From the NCBI RefSeq assembly GCF_001668575.1, contig NZ_LZMD01000075.1:1-64000 (forward strand): a stretch of 64,000 nucleotides of DNA, written 5' to 3'. Below the pieces are notes generated by a model that saw only the letters and a program-made list of their open reading frames with translations, did not search any database and had not been told where the DNA came from. Below are positions 1-8,298 of the stretch, in pieces. This DNA comes from Mycobacterium sp. 1164985.4. Lineage in GTDB: Bacteria > Actinomycetota > Actinomycetes > Mycobacteriales > Mycobacteriaceae. Every line of letters begins with the position of its first letter. The stretch's first letter is position 1. A program made the position numbers and the translations under genes.

Positions 1-433
<433 letters not shown>

Positions 434-440
434 TCACCCG

Positions 441-1115
441 TCAGGACTGAAGGCGCCAGAGATTGTTCGACATCAGCAGCTCGAACTGCCGCACCACGGC
501 CTTGAGCTCGTCGTGGCTGCCGACGAAGCCGGCGTAGAAGCCCATGCCCCACATCACCGCGACGAGCATCTCGACCAGCGATTCGACCTCGGTATCGGTG
601 GTGAGCTCGCCGCGCTGGATGGCCTCGCTGACCGCCCAGGCCACGAATTCGCGGGAATGCCGCAGCGAGTCGTGCTCCTCGTCGGCAAGCTCCGGGTGGC
701 GCTGGGCCTCGAGCACCGACGTCACCAAAAAGGCTGCGGCCGAACGATCTTCGGACTCGGCCTGCATCGCCGCGGTGAAGTACGCCGACAGCCTGGCGAG
801 CAGGTTCGTCTCGTCCTCCGCGCGTGCCCGGCCCGCGCTAACTATCGCGGCGTTGGTCTGCTGCACGACCTCGCGCCACAACACCTGCTTGTTGGAGAAG
901 TAGTGGTTGATCGCCGGCCGCGTCAGATCCGCCCGAATCGCGATCGCCTGGAAGGTCGCGGCGTCATATCCGAGTTCGCTGAAAACCTCGCGCGCAGCCC
1001 CTATGATGCGCTCACGTGTCTCCGCAGCCTTCGCTGCGGGTGGACGACCCGGACCCCTACTCGCCGTATGCGGCACGGTCAAATTGTGCCACACGTCACC
1101 TGGTGCTTCAGACAT
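441..1115 (-). CDS. TetR family transcriptional regulator
   Basis: A one-component repressor of about 224 residues. A Gly-Arg-Pro-Pro stretch at about residues 20-25 leads into the TetR_N helix-turn-helix, with RERIIGAAREVFSELGYDAA followed by the recognition-helix region ADLTRPAINHYFSNKQVLW. The C-terminal ligand domain is helical and not assignable to a known ligand class. The ATG at 1115 has AGGAG 4 nt upstream; the open frame extends to a TTG at 1154 without a good ribosome site. It is divergent from the second TetR gene at 1236, and a perfect inverted repeat lies between them (1152-1167). Confidence 0.85.
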   Translation of the reverse strand: MSEAPGDVWHNLTVPHTASRGPGRPPAAKAAETRERIIGAAREVFSELGYDAATFQAIAIRADLTRPAINHYFSNKQVLWREVVQQTNAAIVSAGRARAEDETNLLARLSAYFTAAMQAESEDRSAAAFLVTSVLEAQRHPELADEEHDSLRHSREFVAWAVSEAIQRGELTTDTEVESLVEMLVAVMWGMGFYAGFVGSHDELKAVVRQFELLMSNNLWRLQS

Positions 1116-1151
1116 CAGCTCCTGGCGCCGCCCCGACCAGCCGTTTGTCAG

Positions 1152-1167
1152 CAAATCACGAGATTTG
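1152..1167. promoter_or_regulatory. Perfect 6-bp inverted repeat between two divergent TetR genes
   Basis: CAAATC, a 4-nt spacer (ACGA), then GATTTG. It lies in the gap between two divergently transcribed TetR genes, which is where an autoregulatory TetR operator is usually found. The sequence is seen directly; its role as operator for one or both regulators is inference. Confidence 0.5.
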
Positions 1168-1235
1168 ATCGCCGAGAAATCCGACGTAGAGAATCAGCAC
1201 CTCTTGGAACTAATGTCCAGGTAATGGGGAGCGTC

Positions 1236-1790
1236 GTGTCGCGGGACGGTTACTTCGATGTGGGTATCGAGATTCTGTCCGACATGGGGTACGGCGGCCT
1301 GAAACTGGCGGAGGTCTGTCAACGCCTCGGCGTGACGACCGGCTCGTTCTACCACTACTTCCCGAATTGGCCCGCCTACACCAGGGAGCTGCTCTCGCAC
1401 TGGACGCAAGAGCGCACGGTGCGGGTGATCGAGGCCGTCCGCAGTGAGCCGGACCCGCGCCGCCGCATCGACGCCCTGTTCCAGACCGGGCTGGATCTGC
1501 CCCACAGCGCGGAAGCCGCGATCCGCGTGTGGAGCGCGCTGGACCCGCACGTGCACGAGGTGCAGGTGGCAGTCGACCAGCAGCGCTTCGACATCCTCTA
1601 CGAATCGGCGTTCGAGATCCTGGAGAACAAACGCCAGGCACAGCTTTTCGCTGAATCCGCCGTGTACGTCTTCATCGGGTACGAGCAGACGAAGTTGACG
1701 CCCGACCCAGACGGATTGCAGTGGATCTCCGCACAGCTACGCCAGGCCCTCGACGACGGCCGGTTCGCGTCGGTTCCCGACGCCGAGTAG
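1236..1790 (+). CDS. TetR/AcrR family transcriptional regulator
   Basis: About 184 residues. The N-terminal helix-turn-helix reads VGIEILSDMGYGGLKLAEVC, then QRLGVTTGSFYHYFPN, a clear TetR recognition helix with the usual F-Y-H-Y-F core. The C-terminal domain (SAEAAIRVWSALDPHVHEVQ) resembles regulators next to lipid or efflux genes, but the ligand is not predictable. The GTG at 1236 is preferred because GGGGAG lies 4 nt upstream; an ATG at 1224 is an alternative. It is followed 14 nt later by the FUSC-type membrane protein, so regulation of that gene is likely. Confidence 0.83.
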   Translation: MSRDGYFDVGIEILSDMGYGGLKLAEVCQRLGVTTGSFYHYFPNWPAYTRELLSHWTQERTVRVIEAVRSEPDPRRRIDALFQTGLDLPHSAEAAIRVWSALDPHVHEVQVAVDQQRFDILYESAFEILENKRQAQLFAESAVYVFIGYEQTKLTPDPDGLQWISAQLRQALDDGRFASVPDAE

Positions 1791-1804
1791 CGCGGGCGGC
1801 GGGG

Positions 1805-3976
1805 TTGTCGCTCTCTGAAGTCGTCGCTCCGCTGCTGCGCCGCGCCGAAAACCGGCTGCGGCGGCGCGATCCCGAACTGGACGCGCTGCGGCGCGCGATC
1901 CGGGCCGCGATCGTGGTGCCGATCGCCGCCGCAGTGAGCTTCGCGGTCGGCGGCGGAACCCAGACACCGATGATCACGATCTTCGGCTCGGTCTCGCTGC
2001 TGATCATGGTCGACTTTCCGGGCAACCGGCCGGCTCGCGCGCTGGCGTATCTGGGGCTGGCGATCAACGGCGCCATCCTGATCACGCTCGGCACCCTGGT
2101 CGCTCCGCATCCGTGGCTGAGCGTCGCGGCGATGTTCGTACTCGGGGTGGTGGTGACGTTCTCGGGAGTGCTCAGCGAGATCATCGCCTCCGGCCAACGT
2201 GCGACGCTGCTGACGTTCGTGCTGCCCGCCTGTACCCCGGTGGGCCCCATCCCCGATCGGCTTCTCGGCTGGCTCATCGCGCTCGTGTTCTGCGTGCCCG
2301 CCGCGCTGTTCCTGCTGCCGCCTCGCCACCACGACGAGTTGCGCAGTGGCGCCGCGCGGGTATGCGACCGCCTCGCCGACTGTCTGCAGGGCACCACGCC
2401 CGCCAAGAACGTGACCCGGGCGATGAACAACCTGTGGGAGACGTTTCTGGGCGCCGACTACCGCCCAGTCGCCTTGACCGCTGGCAGCCGCGCGCTGGTC
2501 CGGGTGGTCGACGATCTCGGGTGGCTGTCCGACCGAATCTCGGACGACACCGGGCGGTTCCTCGCCGACATGAAGGACCCGCTGATCCGGGTGCTGCGCG
2601 ATTCGGCCGCCGTACTGCAGATCTCCGACGTCGCGGCCCGTCGAGCCCGCTCGGCCGATCTCGACGAGGCGCTGACCGAACTGCGCGCGATCGCCCAGGG
2701 TCGCTATCGCGAAGACATTGTCGAGATCCTCGCATCGCCCGATGACGCGGACGCCATCGAAGTGGGCCGGAAGTTGTTGGGACGACGCACGTTTTCGGCC
2801 ACGGTCGGGGTGACCGGCCGCGTCATTCGCAACGCCGCGGCGGCCGACGCCCGCCCGGTGTTGGCGCGCGTGCTGGGCCGCGGGCTGCCCAAGACCGGCA
2901 CCGCGGATTGGGTGATGCCGGAGACCACGGCCGTCGCCGCCATCACCAGCGGGTTCTTCGCCACCCGGGCGGTGGTGCTGCGCAACAGCATTCGCACGGG
3001 TCTGGGTTTGGCGCTGGCCATCGCCGTCACCCATCTGTTCCCGCTCGAGCACGGCTTCTGGGTCGTACTCGGCGCGATGTCGGTGCTGCGCAGCAGCGCG
3101 CTGACCACCGGCACGCGGGTGTTGCGCGCCGTCGCGGGCACCGCGATCGGATTTCTGTTGGGCGTCGGGCTGATCGAACTGGTCGGCGTCGATCCGGTCG
3201 TGATGTGGATGCTGCTGCCGGTGGTGGCATTCGGTTCGGCGTTCGTGCCGGAGGTGGCGTCGTTCATCGCCGGACAGGCCGCGTTCACGATGATGGTGTT
3301 GATCATCTTCAACCTGATCGCGCCGACCGGTTGGAGCGTCGGGCTGATCCGCGTCGAGGACGTGGCCGTCGGAGCGCTCGTGGGCATCATGGTTTCGCTG
3401 CTGTTGTGGCCGCGCGGTTCGCGTAATCGGTTGGGGCGGGCCATCGACGACGCGTTCGCCGTCGGTGCGACGTTCCTGAGGGAGGCGGTGCTGCGGGTGA
3501 CCCGCGGTGCGTCGGAACAGGCCACGAACCGGGTGATCGCGCTGAGCCAGGAGGCGTTGCGAGCGACGCGGACCGTGGACGACGCGGTGCGACAGTTCCT
3601 TTCGGAGAGCAGTGGTCCCACCGATATCCGCGGACCTGCGGTGCGGTCGGCGAACCGGGCGGTCAGGCTGCGCGCCGCCGCGGAGTTGATCGCCGACGTC
3701 GTCCCCCCGCCGCACGGGGTCTACTCGAAGACCAGGGAGGTGCTCGAAACGCACGCGGAGGCCATCTGCGCAAGAGCCACTGGCGGAGCGCCGCGCTCGC
3801 TACCGCGGCTCAGTGACGACTTCGTGACGGCCCTGCGCGACGAAACCACCGACGACGAGCTCGCGGTCTCGGCGGCCCTGCCGCTGGTGACGGTCGCGGC
3901 GCATCTCGGCGCGCTGAACCTGCTGTACCCGAAGCCCGAGGCGCGGCGGACAGCGGCTAAGGACGGTGCGGCATAA
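1805..3976 (+). CDS. FUSC-family (aromatic acid exporter-like) integral membrane protein
   Basis: About 723 residues with two hydrophobic clusters. The first is an N-terminal group of helices (from AIRAAIVVPIAAAVSFAVGG through FCVPAALFLLPP). The second lies in the C-terminal half and carries the FUSC-2 type block (SIRTGLGLALAIAVTHLFPL, then GFWVVLGAMSVLRSSALTTG and the helices after it). A soluble helical region separates them. This doubled arrangement matches fusaric acid resistance and YccS-like proteins; the substrate is unknown. The TTG at 1805 avoids overlap with the upstream TetR gene; an ATG at 1721 in the same frame would overlap it by 70 nt. The gene overlaps the convergent pirin gene by 20 nt at the 3' ends. 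Confidence 0.8.
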   Translation: MSLSEVVAPLLRRAENRLRRRDPELDALRRAIRAAIVVPIAAAVSFAVGGGTQTPMITIFGSVSLLIMVDFPGNRPARALAYLGLAINGAILITLGTLVAPHPWLSVAAMFVLGVVVTFSGVLSEIIASGQRATLLTFVLPACTPVGPIPDRLLGWLIALVFCVPAALFLLPPRHHDELRSGAARVCDRLADCLQGTTPAKNVTRAMNNLWETFLGADYRPVALTAGSRALVRVVDDLGWLSDRISDDTGRFLADMKDPLIRVLRDSAAVLQISDVAARRARSADLDEALTELRAIAQGRYREDIVEILASPDDADAIEVGRKLLGRRTFSATVGVTGRVIRNAAAADARPVLARVLGRGLPKTGTADWVMPETTAVAAITSGFFATRAVVLRNSIRTGLGLALAIAVTHLFPLEHGFWVVLGAMSVLRSSALTTGTRVLRAVAGTAIGFLLGVGLIELVGVDPVVMWMLLPVVAFGSAFVPEVASFIAGQAAFTMMVLIIFNLIAPTGWSVGLIRVEDVAVGALVGIMVSLLLWPRGSRNRLGRAIDDAFAVGATFLREAVLRVTRGASEQATNRVIALSQEALRATRTVDDAVRQFLSESSGPTDIRGPAVRSANRAVRLRAAAELIADVVPPPHGVYSKTREVLETHAEAICARATGGAPRSLPRLSDDFVTALRDETTDDELAVSAALPLVTVAAHLGALNLLYPKPEARRTAAKDGAA

Positions 3977-4925
3977 GCGCATTCGGCGGGATAGTGCCGA
4001 ACTTGCCGGCCTGGTAGTCCTCGAGCGCCTGGACCAGTTCGGACTTGCTGTTCATCACGAACGGGCCGTACTGAAACACGGGTTCGCGGATCGGCCGGCC
4101 GCCGAGGATCAGCACTTCGAGTGCGGGTCGGTGCGCGTCCTGATTCCGCTGAGCGTCGACGCGGATCCGGTCGCCGGGTCCAAGCACCGCGAGCTGTCCC
4201 TGCTGGATCGGATGGGCGGCGGGCCCGACCGTCCCGCGGCCGGACAGCACGTAGACAAGTGCGTTGAAGTCGCGCCGCCAGGGCAGGTCGAGTCGAGCGC
4301 CTGGCTGAATCGTCGCATGCGCCAACGTGATCGGGGTGTGCGTCGCGCCGGGGCCGGTGTGCCCGTCGACGTCGCCGGCGATGATCCGCACGAGGGTGCC
4401 GCCGTCGTCGGAAGACAACAGTTTCACCTCGTTCCCCTCGATCGCTTGGTATCGGGGTGAGGCGAACTTGTCCTTGCGGGGCAGGTTGACCCACAACTGG
4501 ACGCCGTGGAACACGCCGCCGCTCTCGACCAACTCGGTCGGCGGGGTCTCGATGTGCAGGATGCCCGAGCCCGCAGTCATCCACTGGGTGGCGCCGTCGG
4601 TGATCAGGCCGCCGCCGCCGTGGGAGTCCTGGTGGGCGAAGCGTCCGTCGATCATGTATGTGACGGTTTCGAAGCCGCGGTGCGGATGCCAGTCGGTGCC
4701 GCGCGGTTCGCCGGGTTCGTACTCGACTTCGCCCATCTGATCCATGTGGACGAACGGATCGAGATCGGCGGCGGAGACGCCGGCGAACGCGCGGACGACG
4801 GGGAAGCCCTCGCCCTCGAATCCGCGGGGTCCAGTGGTGATCGACCGGACGGGCCGATCGGTGTCGGACGGTCCGGCCGCGGCGATGCGGGGCAGGGTGA
4901 GCGTGTCGGCGGTGATGGCAGGCAT
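3957..4925 (-). CDS. Pirin family protein (bicupin)
   Basis: A 322-residue two-cupin protein. The pirin signature is visible at about residues 60-110: DPFVHMDQMGEVEYEPGEPR, then WHPHRGFETVTYMIDGRFAH, containing the His residues that bind the metal (HPHRGFE). The block TDGATQWMTAGSGILHIE is also typical. The C-terminal cupin starts near residue 180. Bacterial pirins vary in role (quercetinase-like oxygenase or enzyme regulator), so no reaction is assigned. The gene starts just downstream of a short inverted repeat (4938-4951). Confidence 0.9.
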   Translation of the reverse strand: MPAITADTLTLPRIAAAGPSDTDRPVRSITTGPRGFEGEGFPVVRAFAGVSAADLDPFVHMDQMGEVEYEPGEPRGTDWHPHRGFETVTYMIDGRFAHQDSHGGGGLITDGATQWMTAGSGILHIETPPTELVESGGVFHGVQLWVNLPRKDKFASPRYQAIEGNEVKLLSSDDGGTLVRIIAGDVDGHTGPGATHTPITLAHATIQPGARLDLPWRRDFNALVYVLSGRGTVGPAAHPIQQGQLAVLGPGDRIRVDAQRNQDAHRPALEVLILGGRPIREPVFQYGPFVMNSKSELVQALEDYQAGKFGTIPPNALMPHRP

Positions 4926-4937
4926 GCCATCGGTAAC

Positions 4938-4951
4938 CGGACTGTGGTCCG
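4938..4951 (-). promoter_or_regulatory. Inverted repeat upstream of the pirin gene
   Basis: CGGAC, a 4-nt spacer (TGTG), then GTCCG. It ends 13 nt before the pirin start codon, in a 111-nt divergent gap shared with the small gene at 5037. An operator or a leader hairpin are both possible. The arms are short, so this is a weak call. Confidence 0.3.
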
Positions 4952-5036
4952 ATTAATTCCTTCGGGTTTAGTTCGGCGCTTCTGCCGCCTGCCGAACTTC
5001 CCCTGGCTTGTCGGACCCCAGCGCTAGGCTTCGTAC

Positions 5037-5306
5037 ATGCGTTCGAATCACATCTCCGACGTGCTCACAGAGTTGGACTCGCTCTCCCGGGAGCTCGCGA
5101 CGTGCCGGCTCGGCGGGTTGACGCGCACCGAGCTGTACGCGCTGATCGAGCAGCTCGACAAGCTCGACAACCAGATGGCGGCGCTCGAACAACGGTTGTT
5201 CGGCCGACTGCTTCTCGACCGCGGGGCGACGCCGCGGGATGTGGCCAGACGCCTGCGCATCTCACAAGGAGAGGCGCAGCGTCGTCTCGGTCAGGCGGCT
5301 TCCTAG
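5037..5306 (+). CDS. Small protein resembling the N-terminal part of DUF222 proteins
   Basis: 89 residues, MRSNHISDVLTELDSLSREL onward. The region TRTELYALIEQLDKLDNQMA is a helical stretch, and RDVARRLRISQGEAQRRLGQ looks like the DUF222 helix-turn-helix-like segment that usually reads ...SxxEAxRRL. It ends with TAG at 5304-5306, two bases before the ATG of the DUF222/HNH gene at 5309, so the two are probably co-transcribed. It may be a split-off or duplicated DUF222 N-terminus rather than an independent gene. Function unknown. Confidence 0.6.
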   Translation: MRSNHISDVLTELDSLSRELATCRLGGLTRTELYALIEQLDKLDNQMAALEQRLFGRLLLDRGATPRDVARRLRISQGEAQRRLGQAAS

Positions 5307-5308
5307 CC

Positions 5309-6982
5309 ATGAGCGCGGGCGGGGTGTGCGGTCGGGAGCGGGTGGTGAAGGCTCTTGATGCGTTGGATTCCGCCCTGGATGAGCTTGTCGACGCCTCGCC
5401 GGACGGGTTGGGGTCCGGTGAGTTGGTGGAGGTGTTGTTTCGGTGTGAGCGGGTGCGCCGGCGCCTTCCGGTGGTCGATCATGCCGTGATCGCCGGCCTG
5501 CAAACCTCGGCCGACCCGCGGGTGGTGGGGGCGTGTTCGTGGCCAGAGGCGATCGCCACGGCGTTGCAGACCTCGTATAAGGAGGCCAAGCGGCGCATTG
5601 CGTCGGCGGCGGTGCTGGGCCCGCGCCGCGCGTTGACCGGTGAACCGTTGGCCCCGGTGTTGGAGAACACGGCGGCGGCCCAGGCGCGGGGGGCGTTGGG
5701 GGTCGAGCAGGTGGCGTTGATCGAGCGGTTTTTCGACCAGCTGCCGATGTCGGTGAACTATCAGGCCCGTGAGTTGGCCGAGGCCGATCTGGCCCGCACC
5801 GGGGCCGGGCTGCGCCCCGAGGAATTACGCAAGGTCGCCGATCGGTTGATGGCGCTACTCGACGAGGACGGCGCACCACCCGAGGAGGCCGAGCGTGAGC
5901 GGATCCGCAAACGCTACATCGAGATCGGCCCGCAAGGTGCCGACGGGATGAGCGCGGTGCGCGGACGGTTGACCCCCGAGGCGCGCGCCACCCTGGATGC
6001 GGTGCTGGCCAAACTGGCCGCCCCGGGCATGTGCAACCCCGACGACCCGGACCCGTGCATCGACGGACCACCCACAGATGAGCATTTCGTCAACGACGCC
6101 CGCTGCACCGGACAACGCAACCACGACGCCCTGACCGCCATGGGCCGCGCCCTGCTCGCGTCGGGACAACTGGGCCAGCACCATGGGCTGCCCACCACGA
6201 TCGTCGTTTCCACCACGCTCAAAGAGTTGCGGTCGTTGGCGGGGTTCGCCGTCACCGGCGGCGGCACCCTGCTGCCGATGGCCGACCTGATCGCCATGGC
6301 CGCCACCAGCGAGCACTACCTCGTCGTGTACGAGGACCATCGGGAGGTGCCGATGTATGTCGGGCGGGCCAAACGCTTGGCCACACCGGGGCAGCGCATC
6401 GTGTTGCACGCCCGCGACCGGGGCTGCACCAAACCCGGCTGCACCGCACCGGCGTCCTGGGCGCAGGTCCACCACGCCGCCCAAGACTGGGCCGCCGGCG
6501 GGGGCACCGACATCGACGGGCTCACATTGGCCTGCGGCCCACACAACCGACTGGTCACCGACGGCGGCTGGCGCACCCGCATCCGACCCGACGGCCGCGT
6601 CGAATGGCTACCCCCACCCGAGCTCGACACGGGCCAGACCCGGGTCAACAACTACCACCACCCCGAGAAATACCTCCTGCCCGACGAACCCGACGACCCA
6701 CCCGACCCTGAAGACTCCGACGAGGCCGCACCACACCCCCAACCACCAGAGTCACCAACAGAGCCCGACAACCCCCCAAGAACAGCGAAGGACCGTGAGT
6801 CCTGTCGGCTGTCGTCGACGCGACCACCCGCGACCAGTCGCCGGCGTTCGCTATTCCGTCTTGGGCTTGAGCGTCCACGCGGGGATCCAGTGCGTGACCG
6901 CCTTCCGGCGAGCGCCGTAGGTGATCTCGTAGGTCACCCATCCCCACCAGTAGCCCTGCTCGCACAGCCCCCAGCACGATAG
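5309..6982 (+). CDS. DUF222 and HNH endonuclease domain protein
   Basis: About 557 residues. An N-terminal DUF222 region (with SYKEAKRRIASAAVLGPRRA) is followed by a C-terminal HNH nuclease fold at about residues 370-440: DRGCTKPGCTAP supplies zinc cysteines, and WAQVHHAAQDWAAGG plus LACGPHNRLVTDGGW supply the His-His and His-Asn elements. Such multicopy proteins are common in mycobacteria and of unknown biological role. The C-terminal tail after about residue 480 is Pro/Asp-rich and then turns into low-complexity Arg-rich sequence antisense to the gene at 6851-7159. The overlap of 132 nt suggests that the natural stop may have been lost by a frameshift near 6780. Confidence 0.82.
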   Translation: MSAGGVCGRERVVKALDALDSALDELVDASPDGLGSGELVEVLFRCERVRRRLPVVDHAVIAGLQTSADPRVVGACSWPEAIATALQTSYKEAKRRIASAAVLGPRRALTGEPLAPVLENTAAAQARGALGVEQVALIERFFDQLPMSVNYQARELAEADLARTGAGLRPEELRKVADRLMALLDEDGAPPEEAERERIRKRYIEIGPQGADGMSAVRGRLTPEARATLDAVLAKLAAPGMCNPDDPDPCIDGPPTDEHFVNDARCTGQRNHDALTAMGRALLASGQLGQHHGLPTTIVVSTTLKELRSLAGFAVTGGGTLLPMADLIAMAATSEHYLVVYEDHREVPMYVGRAKRLATPGQRIVLHARDRGCTKPGCTAPASWAQVHHAAQDWAAGGGTDIDGLTLACGPHNRLVTDGGWRTRIRPDGRVEWLPPPELDTGQTRVNNYHHPEKYLLPDEPDDPPDPEDSDEAAPHPQPPESPTEPDNPPRTAKDRESCRLSSTRPPATSRRRSLFRLGLERPRGDPVRDRLPASAVGDLVGHPSPPVALLAQPPAR

Positions 6983-7159
6983 CCGGCCCTCGACCACCGC
7001 GTGCATCTGCAGACCTGCCGGGTTGTAACCGCCGACGGCGTGTGGCTCGCGCGGGAAGACCGCGGCCAGGTCGACCATCACTGTAATCGCCGGGTCGACA
7101 CGTCGGAAGGCTTGCTGAACGGGCTGACCGTTGTACCCAATGCCCTTCAACTCGCCCAT
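6851..7159 (-). CDS. Small hypothetical protein, downstream partner of the C39-like gene
   Basis: 102 residues, MGELKGIGYNGQPVQQAFRR onward. It is rich in aromatic residues (CWGLCEQGYWWGWVTYEITY) with two Cys four residues apart and no clear signal peptide or membrane helix. I do not recognise the family. Its ATG lies 7 nt after the TGA of the upstream gene, and the junction forms a small hairpin instead of a purine-rich ribosome site, which suggests translational coupling. The 3' end overlaps the DUF222/HNH frame on the other strand. Confidence 0.6.
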   Translation of the reverse strand: MGELKGIGYNGQPVQQAFRRVDPAITVMVDLAAVFPREPHAVGGYNPAGLQMHAVVEGRLSCWGLCEQGYWWGWVTYEITYGARRKAVTHWIPAWTLKPKTE

Positions 7160-7160
7160 T

Positions 7161-7180
7161 GTTCGATCATACGTTCGAAC
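7161..7180 (-). promoter_or_regulatory. Inverted repeat / RNA hairpin at a gene junction
   Basis: GTTCGA, an 8-nt loop, then TCGAAC. In the minus-strand transcript the loop contains the UGA stop of the upstream gene, and the start codon of the downstream gene follows one base after the stem. It could act as an RNA hairpin controlling reinitiation or as a DNA operator. It is not a mycobacterial SOS box, which has the half-sites in the opposite order with a 4-nt spacer. Confidence 0.4.
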
Positions 7181-7763
7181 GTGGTACGACGAACGCGAAC
7201 GGTCGCGGATACCCCAGCCCGACCAACCGACCCCGTCGTACGCTGTCCACACCGACGGATCGCACCGCCCCGGACGTCGGCTCATAACACTCGAGCCGAC
7301 CGCCCCCGCTCCCGACGATCAGCACCCAATGCCGCGGGACAAACCGACCGACGAGCATCGGGATCGGCCACCCGTCGGCCGCCGCCCGCGGCACATCGGC
7401 AAGCGACTCCCGCGACCCGCAGAACAACCGCCACCGATACCGGACGCCGAGCTTCCGACTCCAGCCGTTGACCGCCCGGGCCATCCCGCACGGCGTGGTG
7501 CCCAGCCGCCTCGGCCAGAGCCGGTTGATGTCGCGATGCACCCGCGCCTGCTCCGCCGCGAACCACGCCGGCTCGACAAGCCGCGCATTCGCGTCCGGGT
7601 TCACCAGCGCACCAGCCACCACCGCAACCGTCGGACCGCACGTAACGCCGTCGCGCTGTCGCAGCCGAAGGCCCGCCAGGTCCATCCCCTCAGTGTCCTC
7701 GGCGGGCCAATTCGGACGTCCGAACATGGCCAATCGGCTGTCCCGCAGCAGAATTCCTGCCAT
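7167..7763 (-). CDS. Papain-like (peptidase C39-like) fold protein, putative
   Basis: About 198 residues from the ATG at 7763. The segment LRQRDGVTCGPTVAVVAGAL has the Gln and the Cys-Gly-Pro-Thr at the start of a helix typical of C39 and other papain-fold enzymes. VPRHWVLIVGSGGGRLECYE supplies the expected His on a strand, followed by EPTSG as the last catalytic-region element. Substrate and activity are inferred from motif layout only. No export signal is visible, so it may act in the cytoplasm. Start codons at 7817 (TTG) and 7727 (ATG) are also possible; the DNA upstream of about 7740 is AT-richer and promoter-like. Confidence 0.6.
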   Translation of the reverse strand: MAGILLRDSRLAMFGRPNWPAEDTEGMDLAGLRLRQRDGVTCGPTVAVVAGALVNPDANARLVEPAWFAAEQARVHRDINRLWPRRLGTTPCGMARAVNGWSRKLGVRYRWRLFCGSRESLADVPRAAADGWPIPMLVGRFVPRHWVLIVGSGGGRLECYEPTSGAVRSVGVDSVRRGRLVGLGYPRPFAFVVPRSNV

Positions 7764-7892
7764 CAGGCAATCAATTTCTGCCAACGGAATTAAAACCTTT
7801 GACCACGAGGTTTCCAAGATCAGCTGCAGCTACGAACCGCGACACATGCCACGGCTCGGACACCGAACGGAACAAAAGAAGAAGGCTCGAAA

Positions 7893-8192
7893 ATGAAGCA
7901 GTTTGGTATCGCTACCGTCGCCGCTAGCGCCTTTGCCGCCGCACTGATCGGACTGGCCGCACCCACCCAGGCAGCGCCGTCTGGACCGGGGAGCGCGCAG
8001 GACACCATCAGCCAGCTGGAATCGCAGGGTTACCACGTGATCGTGAACCGCATCGGTAACGCCCCGCTGGACAAGGCGTCCGTAGTTGCGGTGCGCCCCG
8101 GTCAGACCTACACCCAGACCGACAGCCTGGGCGTCGGCGGTGACCGCAATACGCGGGTGATCAACAAGACGGTCTATGTAGACGTCAAGTAG
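7893..8192 (+). CDS. Small exported protein
   Basis: 99 residues with a clear Sec signal peptide: MKQF, a hydrophobic core (GIATVAASAFAAALIGLA) and an Ala-x-Ala cleavage region ending near residue 28 (TQAAPSG). The mature part is about 70 residues with SQLESQGYHVIVNRIGNAPL, a pattern seen in small secreted mycobacterial proteins of unknown role. A purine-rich AAGAAGG lies upstream of the ATG. It is followed by a strong terminator at 8207-8240, so it is probably a single-gene transcript. It is divergent from the C39-like gene. Confidence 0.82.
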   Translation: MKQFGIATVAASAFAAALIGLAAPTQAAPSGPGSAQDTISQLESQGYHVIVNRIGNAPLDKASVVAVRPGQTYTQTDSLGVGGDRNTRVINKTVYVDVK

Positions 8193-8206
8193 CTCACCCA
8201 CCGACG

Positions 8207-8240
8207 AGCCCCCGGATGAACCCCTAGCCATCCGGGGGCT
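8207..8240 (+). terminator. Rho-independent-like terminator of the small exported protein gene
   Basis: A perfect 12-bp stem: AGCCCCCGGATG (8207-8218) pairs with CATCCGGGGGCT (8229-8240) around a 10-nt loop. It starts 14 nt after the stop codon of the exported protein gene. The following bases are only modestly T-rich, as is common in mycobacteria. Confidence 0.85.
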
Positions 8241-8298
8241 TGTCAACATTTCAGCGAACAAGTGTTTCGGATTGCCGAAGCGCGGCTAACTCACTTTC

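Noticed and set aside
1598..3754. A 718-codon minus-strand open frame over the FUSC gene.
   Set aside because: Arg/Gln/His-rich shadow; the plus-strand frame has membrane helices and family features.
7161..7180. A possible SOS (LexA) box.
   Set aside because: The mycobacterial box is TCGAAC-N4-GTTCGA; here the half-sites are inverted in order and spaced by 8.
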